Source: Xanthobacter autotrophicus Py2
GTDB taxonomy: Bacteria > Pseudomonadota > Alphaproteobacteria > Rhizobiales > Xanthobacteraceae
Length of the DNA: 64,000 nt
NCBI GenBank assembly: GCA_000017645.1
Contig: CP000781.1
Location: forward strand, 4,079,501 to 4,143,500
Direction: 5' to 3'
Translations under genes and position numbers: made by a program
Part shown: one piece after another, positions 22,178 to 29,848 of the stretch
Position numbering within the stretch: the first letter of the stretch is position 1
Layout of the letters: every line of letters starts with the position of its first letter
Notes under the pieces: generated by a model
Database searches by the model: none
What the model saw: the letters and a program-made list of their open reading frames with translations, nothing else
What the model was told of the DNA's origin: nothing

Positions 22178-23913
22178 AAACGCCCTTCCTGCTCGACAAC
22201 CGCATCACGGTCGTCCTGTTCGCCGGCATGGGCGGCGGGTGCGATGGGCTGGAGGAGGCCGGCTTCCACGTTCATGTTGCGATCAACCATGACCCGGTGG
22301 CTGTGGCGGTTCACGAGCGCCGGCACCCTCACACCAAGCATCTACGTTGTGACGTGTTCGAAGCGGACCCACGGGAGGTTTGCCGCGGGCGCGGCGTGCG
22401 CGCGCTCCACGCATCTCCCGACTGCACCCACTTTTCGGTGGCCAAGGGCAGCAAGCCCGTCTCGTCGAGGCGCCGGTCTCTCGCATGGGTGATCTGTCGG
22501 TGGGCGGGCACGGTGCGCCCTGAGACGATCACCCTGGAGAACGTGCAGGAGATCACCACCTGGTGTCCGCTGATCGCGAAGCGCGACCCCGCGACCGGCC
22601 GGGTGCTTCGGCTGGATGGCACGGTGGCGGCCAAGGGCGAGCGGGTGCCGGTGCAGGAGCAATGGCTCATCCCGGATCCGAAGCACAAGGGGCGCATCTG
22701 GCGCGCCTGGCTGAAGCACCTGCGTGGGCTCGGCTACAGCTTTGAACACCGCGTGCTGGTCTGCGCTGACTATGGCGTGCCCACGATCCGGAAGCGGCTC
22801 TTCGGTGTCGCCCAGGCCGACGGCCGACCGATCGTCTGGCCGGCGCGCACCCACGCGCCGCGCAAGGATGCCAAGCGGCTGGGCCTGAAGCCTTGGGTCG
22901 GCGCCCACACCATCATCGACTGGTCGCTGCCGGTGAAGAGCATCTTCGACCGGGCCAAGGCCCTGGCGGATGCCAGCCACCGGCGGATCGCGCATGGCGT
23001 CGTTCGGCACGTCCTGGAGGCGGTCCAACCGTTCATCGTGCCGATTACCCACACGCAGGGCGGCAACAGCGCCCGCTCCACCTCCGAGCCTCTGTGCACC
23101 ATCACCACGGCCAAGGGCGGCGAGAACATGGTGGCAGTCCCCACCCTGATCCAGAGCGGCTACGGCGAGCGGGAGGGACAGGCGCCGCGCGTCCTGGACC
23201 TGATGGAGCCTGCCGCCACGCAGGTGGGTGGCAGCAAGGCGGCGCTGGTTGCGGCGTTCCTCGCTCAACACAACGCAGGCCCCCGGCCCGGGGCTCCGGC
23301 GCGCGCTGCGATAGAGCCCGTCTCGACGATCACCACCACTGGCGCGCAGCAGTCCATCGCCGCCATCAGCCTCATGCGCCAGTTCGGGACCGGCCTTTCA
23401 CGCGACGCCCGAGAGCCAGTGCCAACCATCACGGTAGAGGGGCAGACCAAGACCGGCTTGGTGGCGGCCACGCTGGGCGAGATGCGCGGGCGAAGCCGTG
23501 GTGGGCGGGACGTCCGCGAGCCGCTCGCGGCGGTCTCGGCCAAAAGCCACGCCCACCTGATCTTGCCCTTCCTTCAGCACTACTACAGTAACGGGAAGAC
23601 CGATGACGACGTGCAGAGCCCGCTGGGCGCGCTCACCAGCAAGGCTCGATACGGCATCGTCGAGGTCAAGGTGCGCGGCGAGACCTTCATCATCGACGAC
23701 ATCGGCACACGCATGCTGGAGCCGGAGGAGGGGGCCGCAGCCCACGGCTTCAAGCCCGGCGCCCTCCCAGACGAGGTCACCGTCGACGGCGAGACCCGCC
23801 GCCTGACGAAGACCCAGAAATATCACCTCGTCGGCAACAGCGTGCCGCCGCGAATGATCCAGTTGCTCGCCGAATGCAACGTGCGGCGTGCCTTAGCAGA
23901 GGCCGCAGAGTGA
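22174..23913 (+). CDS. C5-cytosine DNA methyltransferase
   Basis: 579 aa from the ATG at 22174. Motif I VVLFAGMGGGCDGLEEAG (residues 13-30), motif IV SPDCTHFSVAKG with catalytic Cys84, motif VI TLENVQE near 118, motif VIII ADYGVPTIRKRLFG, and the C-terminal HLVGNSVPPRMIQLLA. The middle (about 275-500) is an unusually long target-recognition region with about five degenerate repeats of the form EPxxTIT followed by a hydrophobic strand. A phage orphan enzyme, probably for self-modification against host restriction. Confidence 0.9.
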   Translation: MKTPFLLDNRITVVLFAGMGGGCDGLEEAGFHVHVAINHDPVAVAVHERRHPHTKHLRCDVFEADPREVCRGRGVRALHASPDCTHFSVAKGSKPVSSRRRSLAWVICRWAGTVRPETITLENVQEITTWCPLIAKRDPATGRVLRLDGTVAAKGERVPVQEQWLIPDPKHKGRIWRAWLKHLRGLGYSFEHRVLVCADYGVPTIRKRLFGVAQADGRPIVWPARTHAPRKDAKRLGLKPWVGAHTIIDWSLPVKSIFDRAKALADASHRRIAHGVVRHVLEAVQPFIVPITHTQGGNSARSTSEPLCTITTAKGGENMVAVPTLIQSGYGEREGQAPRVLDLMEPAATQVGGSKAALVAAFLAQHNAGPRPGAPARAAIEPVSTITTTGAQQSIAAISLMRQFGTGLSRDAREPVPTITVEGQTKTGLVAATLGEMRGRSRGGRDVREPLAAVSAKSHAHLILPFLQHYYSNGKTDDDVQSPLGALTSKARYGIVEVKVRGETFIIDDIGTRMLEPEEGAAAHGFKPGALPDEVTVDGETRRLTKTQKYHLVGNSVPPRMIQLLAECNVRRALAEAAE

Positions 23914-23947
23914 TATTAAAATGGAAATTACACGATATACAATATTC

Positions 23948-24592
23948 TTAAAAAGACAGCGGGCGACGCTCAATGAACGTCGTCGCTCTGATTTTATCGA
24001 CGGGGGTGCCGCTCTCAAGGAGCCGTATTCTTTTCAAGATGCTGTCTGCAATATCAAAGTAAGGGTTAAATGCATCCGGGGGGCCGTTTCGTGCCCACTG
24101 AGGATTTGTGTAGTATCCTGCTATTGCAACCAAATCCATTACCCAAGAGCCGACGGCATCTCCGTCCCCACCAAGAAGAGTATCGTTTTGCAGGACTATA
24201 AGCTCTGGGGCAGATGTGCTTTCTATGAGGGAGCGGAAGCGCTCCCTTCTGGCTTCAGGGCGCCCGTCTTCCTGATCTCCGATGGCTTCGACGAGCTGTC
24301 GGAACAAGCGCCTGAGTTGAATGTCATAGTTCTTAAGACGTTCCACAGCATTTATGTTTTCGGAAGTGAGAATTTGCCTCTGCGCGGCGAGCCATGCAAT
24401 GCCGCCGGCTGCTATGGTCGCCGCCGCGCCAATGATTGCTCCCCAGAACCCAAGCCAGTCGCTGCGGCCATCCGCTTTGATCCAGTTAACTGGGGTGTCC
24501 CCCGCGACAAACGCTATCGAGACGCCAAGGATACCTCCGAAAATCAAGCAGGCTGCGCCCAGCACGAGCGAGTTTCGATTCTCCGTATTCAT
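23948..24592 (-). CDS. Two-TM membrane protein, likely moron
   Basis: Opposite strand to the surrounding early-right operon and visibly AT-richer at its 3' end. From the ATG at 24592, two transmembrane segments lie at about residues 7-28 (LVLGAACLIFGGILGVSIAF) and 46-66 (GFWGAIIGAAATIAAGGIAW). They are followed by AQRQIL and a soluble domain of about 140 residues (RRLFRQLVEAIG...). No family assigned. Strand, composition and fit between two phage genes point to a lysogeny-expressed accessory gene, possibly superinfection exclusion. Confidence 0.6.
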   Translation of the reverse strand: MNTENRNSLVLGAACLIFGGILGVSIAFVAGDTPVNWIKADGRSDWLGFWGAIIGAAATIAAGGIAWLAAQRQILTSENINAVERLKNYDIQLRRLFRQLVEAIGDQEDGRPEARRERFRSLIESTSAPELIVLQNDTLLGGDGDAVGSWVMDLVAIAGYYTNPQWARNGPPDAFNPYFDIADSILKRIRLLESGTPVDKIRATTFIERRPLSF

Positions 24593-24636
24593 ATCGCAAC
24601 GCTGCCCGCTCTCGCTCAAGTTGTCGAGAGGGCAGC

Positions 24637-25665
24637 ATGACCGTTGATGTCCGCTGCCTACCCTATATGCCGCTGCACATCGAACGCCTGCGCCGGTCCA
24701 AGGCGTGGCTCCGATGCAAGCGCAGGCCCGAACTTGCCTTCTACCTCATGAACCTCTGGATGCGCGCCTGGCACGAGGTGCCGGCCGGCTCGATCGAGGC
24801 CGATGACGATGTGCTCGCCGACGCTGCCATGTGCTCGCCGGAGGCATGGGAGCGGATCAAGGGCGACGTGCTGCAGGGCTGGGAGGAACGCGACGGCCGT
24901 TGGCACCACCACGTCGTCACAGAACTTGCCGCAGAAGGCTTGGAGAAGGTTGAGGCGAGCCGGCGTCGCACGGAAGCGGCGCGACAGGCACGGTCACAGC
25001 AGCGCGCCGTGTCTGCCACTTCGAATGCGACATCGTCTGTAACAGAGAATGTGACAGAGCGTGTCGCTGACGATGTAACAGGCTCCAAAGAGAAGAAGAA
25101 GGGAAGGGAAGAGGTTTCTGATGCTGCCGCATCAGACGCGGGCGAGATACAGCCGGAGGTGGAAACTACGCCCCGGTTGCAGCCTGCATCTGTCAGCATG
25201 TCGCCGTCTCCCGCGATCCGCTCTCATGCCGATGACTTCGCGCGCTTCTGGCAGGCCTACCCCCACAAGGTCGGCAAGCAAGACGCTGAGAAGGCATTCA
25301 TTTCCGTGATGAAGCGCGGCGCCGTTCCGCTCGATCAGATGCTGGCGGCGCTCGATCGCTACGTTCGCACCAAGCCGCCCGACCGGTCTTGGTGCAACCC
25401 GGGAACGTGGCTTCGACAAGGACGATGGGACGATGAGCCAGGAACTGATCCAGCACCGAGAGGACCAATCCCGCCAGCGCCTCCGGGCTCTTCTGGACCC
25501 TCTCACCGCCTCGCCGCCGTGGCTGATTGGGTGCGTGAAAGCACTGGGGGAGGGCCTGCGCCCGAAGATCCCGAAGGCCTTCGCTTTGACGACAGAGCAG
25601 CGGGCCACCGTGATGGAGATGTCCTCCCGCTTGGCCCAGCACCTCGCGCCCGCTTCACCGGCTGA
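24637..25665 (+). CDS. DUF1376 replication-module protein
   Basis: Residues 8-95 match DUF1376: LPYMPLHIERLRRSKAWL, AFYLMNLWMRAWHEVPAGSI, DGRWHHHVV. A low-complexity linker is followed near residue 200 by FARFWQAYPHKVGKQDAEKAF and RSWCNPGTWLRQGRWDDEP, a tail seen in phage replisome-organiser proteins. The last 75 residues are Pro/Gly-rich and overlap the next gene by 233 bases in another frame, so the natural stop may originally have been near 25440. Confidence 0.75.
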   Translation: MTVDVRCLPYMPLHIERLRRSKAWLRCKRRPELAFYLMNLWMRAWHEVPAGSIEADDDVLADAAMCSPEAWERIKGDVLQGWEERDGRWHHHVVTELAAEGLEKVEASRRRTEAARQARSQQRAVSATSNATSSVTENVTERVADDVTGSKEKKKGREEVSDAAASDAGEIQPEVETTPRLQPASVSMSPSPAIRSHADDFARFWQAYPHKVGKQDAEKAFISVMKRGAVPLDQMLAALDRYVRTKPPDRSWCNPGTWLRQGRWDDEPGTDPAPRGPIPPAPPGSSGPSHRLAAVADWVRESTGGGPAPEDPEGLRFDDRAAGHRDGDVLPLGPAPRARFTG

Positions 25666-26029
25666 CATCGGTGCCGCGCTGGCTCTCCTGCAGTGCGCCT
25701 TCCCTGCTGCCCCGATGGACGCTGTCACGGCCAAGGCGAACGTTCGGGCATATGCACTGGCACTCGAGGGCATTCCTGCGTTTGCCTTGGACGAAGCGGC
25801 TCGGCGGATTCTGAGGGGCGAGGCTGGGCTGAAGCACGCCTTCATGCCGACCCCGCCGCAATTGCGGGATATCGCCAATGAGGCTTCCCGTCCGGCGCGC
25901 TGGCACGCGGTGCAACTGCGGCGGCTCCTTGATGCAGAGGTAGAGCGAGAGATCTCCGAGGAGGAGCGCGCCAGGGTGGCGGAACGGTTCCGCGCGATCG
26001 TCTGGCCGGAAGCGGAGGAGCGCCGGTGA
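25433..26029 (+). CDS. Hypothetical replication-module protein (198 aa)
   Basis: Starts MSQELIQHREDQSRQRLRALL. The rest is helical with AKANVRAYALALEGIPAFALDEAARRIL and HAFMPTPPQLRDIANE. The latter is a pattern of phage proteins that follow DUF1376 genes and may act in helicase loading (inference). It overlaps the DUF1376 frame by 233 bases and is coupled to the next gene. Confidence 0.65.
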   Translation: MSQELIQHREDQSRQRLRALLDPLTASPPWLIGCVKALGEGLRPKIPKAFALTTEQRATVMEMSSRLAQHLAPASPADIGAALALLQCAFPAAPMDAVTAKANVRAYALALEGIPAFALDEAARRILRGEAGLKHAFMPTPPQLRDIANEASRPARWHAVQLRRLLDAEVEREISEEERARVAERFRAIVWPEAEERR

Positions 26030-26316
26030 CTGGCAGCATTTTCGAGCGCTTCGGCTGGCACGTCGACGCTGATGGGATCATCCGCCACGACGATCGGCCG
26101 TGCTCCTGGGAGCGCGGTGACGAACTGGCCGGCCGGCACCTGGATCGGAGGCGGTCCTATGCCGTCATCGAGGGAGCAATCTGCGAACTCGCATCTTGGT
26201 CGTATGCCTGCAGCGGTTGCTACGAGGGAATGTACGGCCACACCGAGCGTGGATGCGGCTGTTCCGAATGCGGGTTCACCGGCCGGCGGCGCAACCGCGA
26301 GTTCGTGCCGGTCTGA
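26026..26316 (+). CDS. Cys-rich hypothetical protein (96 aa)
   Basis: GTGA overlap with the previous gene. The C-terminal third has CSGCYEGM...GCGCSECG, a plausible zinc-binding cluster. The N-terminal part (IFERFGWHVDADGIIRHDDRP) is beta-like. Function unknown. Confidence 0.6.
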   Translation: MTGSIFERFGWHVDADGIIRHDDRPCSWERGDELAGRHLDRRRSYAVIEGAICELASWSYACSGCYEGMYGHTERGCGCSECGFTGRRRNREFVPV

Positions 26317-26381
26317 ACCACCACGCGCCGAGGCCAGCGACACCCCGGCGGCATCCACACCACACGACCAATGGGGCTCCA

Positions 26382-27038
26382 ATGGCAGGGCGTAAGCGTA
26401 AGGCAGGGCGGCGGACGGCGGACGGTCGGTTAGCGAAGAAGCCGCGCCCGCAGCGCGTCAGGGACATCACCGACGTGGCAACCAGCCAGCCGCACCGCAG
26501 CTGGCTCAAGGAAGGCCAGCGCCGCGATCAGCGCGCCGAGAGCACCCTTGGCAGGATGTTCCTCGCCGACCTGATCACGGAGCCCGAGTGCTGGGCGGGT
26601 GAGCGGCTCCGCTCCATCATCCGGGAATTCCATGTCGTGATCGCCGCACCGATCACAGCGTCAACGGCGGCAATCATGGTCGCCGAGGGGATGGAGATCC
26701 CGGCCGAGGCCGACCACCTGGCGGCGGAGCGCCCGGAAACCGAGGAAGAGAAACGGGATCGGGTTCTCGCGCAGCACGCTGGCGCCATGGCGGTCCTCGA
26801 TCGGCTCGAATGGGGGCGGCAAATCACCAGTGAACTGGACGCCCTGCTTATGCGGGACGCCGAGCCCGAGCACCTCCGCCTGGTGAAGGCGGGCCTGCAC
26901 GCCCTCGCCGCCTTCTGGCGCATGGCCGAGCCTCCGGAAAACCCCAACGATCGCGAGGTCAAGGTGAAGGGGGTCCGCTATGGCGAGGAGGCCGAATGGC
27001 CTCACGAAGAGAAGGTGGTGAGCATCGTCTATAAGTAA
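26382..27038 (+). CDS. Hypothetical phage protein upstream of the packaging module (218 aa)
   Basis: Starts MAGRKRKAGRRTADGRLAKK, a basic nucleic-acid-like tail. It continues as a helical protein with ESTLGRMFLADLITEPECW, HVVIAAPITASTAAIMVAEG and LEWGRQITSELDALL. It is the last coding gene before the 0.9-kb RNA-like region. A late-gene regulator would be expected around here, but I see no diagnostic motif. Confidence 0.6.
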   Translation: MAGRKRKAGRRTADGRLAKKPRPQRVRDITDVATSQPHRSWLKEGQRRDQRAESTLGRMFLADLITEPECWAGERLRSIIREFHVVIAAPITASTAAIMVAEGMEIPAEADHLAAERPETEEEKRDRVLAQHAGAMAVLDRLEWGRQITSELDALLMRDAEPEHLRLVKAGLHALAAFWRMAEPPENPNDREVKVKGVRYGEEAEWPHEEKVVSIVYK

Positions 27039-27949
27039 AATTTCGGCTCCCTGCGCCATAGGCGCAAATCAGCCATGGTGTGCCCGAAATGCAGGGTGAA
27101 GTGTTGCGCCCTGATTTGGCATAGCAGTTTACGGCTCCGGCCCCTTCGGGCAAGTCGTTCCAAGTCCTACCGGCCGGATACGTCGGACTTGGTAGAAGCG
27201 GGGATCGGTCACAAACGCGTAGCTTGCCGGGGGCGAACAGAAGCCCCGTAGAAATTCCCGGCACCCATTCGCGCTTCGGCGCGCAACCAGGTGCGGACCG
27301 ACCAGCAGGCCTCCGGGCGCAAAGGCGGCGAGCACGGCGCTAAAGGCAAGCATCTGGCCCGCGCCGGCTGAGAGGCCGGCAACTGTGATCCCTGAGCGAA
27401 AGCTCGTGTTGAAGCAAGGCGCGCGATAGTGCCGAGTGGAGCGGGTGAGTAGGTGGCGCGGCACGGCCCCGCGATGGACCGCCGGGAAGCTACGGCGACA
27501 GGGTGAGGACGGCGCAAGCCGGTGGCCCAGGCCTTTGCCTCTCCCAAGTTTCGCGCTTCGGCGCGCACGAGTTCGACGCGGCAGCTTGTTGCTGTGAAGG
27601 TTGGGGCGGCCCGGCCGTCCCGCGTCGATCAGCTTCGAGAGGGCAAGCCAGCTCGCGCCTTGTGTGCCCCGGTAGGAAACGGCTTCCGTTCGAAGGGGAA
27701 AGCAACGATTGCCCAGCGGTGCGTAGGCGTTCGGCAAGCCGGCGCTTTGGCATTCGCTCTAGGGACCGCACAACGCGGGGATGGCGCCCCGCCCGCAGGG
27801 CGGCTGGGGTCGCGCCCGGCCTCTCACGAAAGCAACTCTCCGCCACGGCAGGCTTGAAGTCCGTGGCACGTCCACTGCCGCGGGGCTAGCCTCCGGGGCC
27901 CGTGTTCATCATCCGCCCGCCCGGTTCTGCCGAGGCGGGTTTTTCATTG
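27039..27949 (+). ncRNA. Candidate large structured non-coding RNA (about 0.9 kb)
   Basis: No convincing gene on either strand, but dense perfect hairpins. Examples: GCGCC-ATA-GGCGC (27053-27065); CCAAGTCC/GGACTTGG (27160-27192); TGCCGGG/CCCGGCA (27225-27263) with an inner stem; CGCGC-UUCG-GCGCG twice (27270-27283, 27552-27565); GCCGGC-6-GCCGGC (27363-27380); GAGC-GAAA-GCUC (27394-27405); CGGC-GCAA-GCCG (27510-27521); GGGGCGGC-3-GCCGUCCC (27603-27621); AACGG-CUU-CCGUU (27678-27690); CGCCC-GCA-GGGCG (27790-27802). UNCG and GNRA loops, plus a terminator at the 3' end, argue for a plus-strand functional RNA. Size and phage context recall the GOLLD/ROOL class, but I cannot show homology. Confidence 0.65.
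27916..27945 (+). terminator. Rho-independent terminator ending the RNA region
   Basis: CCCGCCCGG (27916-27924), loop TTCTG, then CCG-A-GGCGGG (27930-27939) with one bulged A, followed by TTTTT (27940-27944). It would define the 3' end of the structured RNA and separate it from terS. Confidence 0.85.
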
Positions 27950-27955
27950 GGCGAG

Positions 27956-27979
27956 TGAGCCCTTATTGAGGCGGGCTCA
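27956..27979 (+). promoter_or_regulatory. Stem-loop holding the terS ribosome site
   Basis: TGAGCCC (27956-27962) pairs with GGGCTCA (27973-27979). The only Shine-Dalgarno-like GAGG (27968-27971) sits in the loop, 11 bases before the GTG at 27983. This could tune terS translation. Confidence 0.45.
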
Positions 27980-27982
27980 GGC

Positions 27983-28600
27983 GTGACCGAGAAGCGAAAG
28001 ACGGATTGGGAGGCGATCGAGCGCGAATACCGCGCGGGCCAGCATTCCATCCGCGAAATTGCCAAGAAACACGGCGTCAGCGATACCGCCATTCGCAAGG
28101 AGGCCAAGGCCAAGGGCTGGGAACGGGCCCTTGCCGATCAGGTCCGCAAGGCAGTTCGCGAGAAGCTGGTTCGCAGTGATGGTTCGCAGTCAGGTTCGCA
28201 CCCTCAACGTGCGAACGACCGGGAGATCATCGAAGGGGCTTCGCTCCTCGGTTTCGAGGTCGTCCAGTCGCACCGGCGCGATATCTCGCAGCTCACCGCC
28301 ATCTCCAACATCCTCGCCACGAGGCTCGCAGCGGTCCTGAACAGCGACCCTGTGGAAGGCCGTTGCCTTGGTGACAAGGAAAGCCCCGGCGACCTTCTGG
28401 AGAAGCTGACGCGGGTTCGTGCGCGGCTGATCCCCCTGGAGCGGCAGGCCTACAACCTTGACGCCGAGGAGCGCGACCCCAGCGACCCTGATAGCCATGA
28501 CGGTTCCGCAATCGACCTTCTCGCTCGCCGCCTCGATCGCATCGCTTCCCGTAGCGGAGAGGGCCCGGGTTCTGGCGGGACTGACGAAGAAGCAGGCTGA
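27983..28600 (+). CDS. terS: Terminase small subunit
   Basis: GTG start. Residues 8-45 form an HTH (WEAIEREYRAGQHSIREIAKKHGVSDTAIRKEA) followed by AKGWERALADQVRKAVREKL, a standard small-terminase DNA-recognition head. The C-terminal half is helical (DLLEKLTRVRARLIPLERQAY) for ring assembly and motor contact. It overlaps terL by 104 bases. Recognises the packaging site and hands DNA to the large subunit. Confidence 0.85.
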   Translation: MTEKRKTDWEAIEREYRAGQHSIREIAKKHGVSDTAIRKEAKAKGWERALADQVRKAVREKLVRSDGSQSGSHPQRANDREIIEGASLLGFEVVQSHRRDISQLTAISNILATRLAAVLNSDPVEGRCLGDKESPGDLLEKLTRVRARLIPLERQAYNLDAEERDPSDPDSHDGSAIDLLARRLDRIASRSGEGPGSGGTDEEAG

Positions 28601-29837
28601 ACAGCTCCTTTGGGACTGGAAGTTCTGGGCACGGCCCAATCAGCTGCCGCCGCCAGGGGACTGGCTCACGTGGCTCATCCTCGCTGGGCGGGGATATGGC
28701 AAGACCCGCACTGGGGCCGAGTGGGTTCGCTCCGTCGTTTGCGGGGCAACACCGCTATCGCGGGGCATCCTGGGGCGGATTGCCCTTGTGGCCGAGACCG
28801 CTGCCGATGCCCGCGACGTGATGGTCGAAGGCGAGAGCGGCATTCTCTCGGTGCATCCGAAAGCCTTCAGGCCGCTCTATGAGCCGTCGAAGCGGCGTCT
28901 GACTTGGCCGAATGGCGCCGTGGCGACGCTCTACAATGCGGTTGAGCCTGATCAGCTTCGTGGGCCGCAGCACGATGGCGCCTGGTGCGACGAGCTTGCG
29001 AAATGGCGTTACGCGGGCGAGACGTGGGATCAGCTGCAGTTCGGTCTGCGCCTCGGCGACAAGCCCCGCCAAGTGGTGACGACGACGCCCCGGCCGATCC
29101 CGGTGCTGAAGCAGATCATCGCGGCTGGAACGAGCCGGGTCACGCGCGGATCGACCCATGAAAACCGGGCGAACCTCGCCTCCACCTTCCTCGCGGAAGT
29201 GGTGAAAAAATACGAGGGCACCAGACTCGGAAGGCAGGAACTGAACGCCGAGATCCTCGACGATGTGCCTGGCGCGCTTTGGACGCGGGACATGCTGGAT
29301 ATGTCGAGGGTCGGGTTTCCTCCCGATCTGGTCCGGGTCGTCGTCGCCGTTGACCCATCTGGCACCAAGGGCGCCGAGGACGACGGCGACGCCATCGGAA
29401 TCGTCGCCGCTGGCTGCGGGGTGGATGGACGGGCCTACTTGCTTGAAGACGCGAGTTGCAAGCTGCCGCCTGCCGGCTGGGGCCGCCGAGCCATCGAAGT
29501 TTTCAAGAGATGGGACGCCGATCGTCTGATCGCCGAGCGCAATTTCGGCGGCGCCATGGTGGAGCACGTCATCAGGTCCATCGACCCCGACGTCTCGTTT
29601 CGAGAAGTGACCGCGAGCCGCGGGAAGGTGGCGCGCGCGGAGCCGATCGCCGCTCTTTACGAGCAGAAGAAGGTGTCCCACGTCGGGTCGTTCCCTGATC
29701 TGGAAGACCAGATGTGCTCGTTCACCCCGAGTGGATACATCGGCGCGGGTTCGCCGGATCGAGCTGATGCGGCGGTGTGGGCGCTCACCGAATTGATGCT
29801 CGGGCCGTCCCCCTTCACCTGGTTCGTCGGAAACTGA
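28497..29837 (+). CDS. terL: Terminase large subunit
   Basis: Packaging ATPase and nuclease, 446 aa from ATG 28497. Walker A LAGRGYGKTRTG (residues 62-73), adenine/Q region PPGDWLTWL before it, Walker B-like GAWCDELAKW, and coupling TTTPRP. The C-terminal RNase H-like nuclease has VAVDPSG...EDDGDAIGI, LIAERNFGGAMVE and a final DRADAAVWALTELML with the metal-binding Asp. It belongs to the Terminase_6 type. The prophage copy looks intact. Confidence 0.95.
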   Translation: MTVPQSTFSLAASIASLPVAERARVLAGLTKKQAEQLLWDWKFWARPNQLPPPGDWLTWLILAGRGYGKTRTGAEWVRSVVCGATPLSRGILGRIALVAETAADARDVMVEGESGILSVHPKAFRPLYEPSKRRLTWPNGAVATLYNAVEPDQLRGPQHDGAWCDELAKWRYAGETWDQLQFGLRLGDKPRQVVTTTPRPIPVLKQIIAAGTSRVTRGSTHENRANLASTFLAEVVKKYEGTRLGRQELNAEILDDVPGALWTRDMLDMSRVGFPPDLVRVVVAVDPSGTKGAEDDGDAIGIVAAGCGVDGRAYLLEDASCKLPPAGWGRRAIEVFKRWDADRLIAERNFGGAMVEHVIRSIDPDVSFREVTASRGKVARAEPIAALYEQKKVSHVGSFPDLEDQMCSFTPSGYIGAGSPDRADAAVWALTELMLGPSPFTWFVGN

Positions 29838-29848
29838 AGGGCCACTAC

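Noticed and set aside
27129..27737. 202-aa minus-strand open frame across the structured RNA region
   Set aside because: Arg/Pro/Ser-biased, no domain, no ribosome site, and its frame is kept open by high GC. The hairpin-rich structure and plus-strand terminator fit an RNA better.
27039..27949. RNase P RNA, tmRNA or group II intron as identity of the structured region
   Set aside because: I saw no tmRNA tag frame, no RNase P conserved region of the GAGGAAAGUCC type and no intron domain V. The region is also longer than RNase P or tmRNA.
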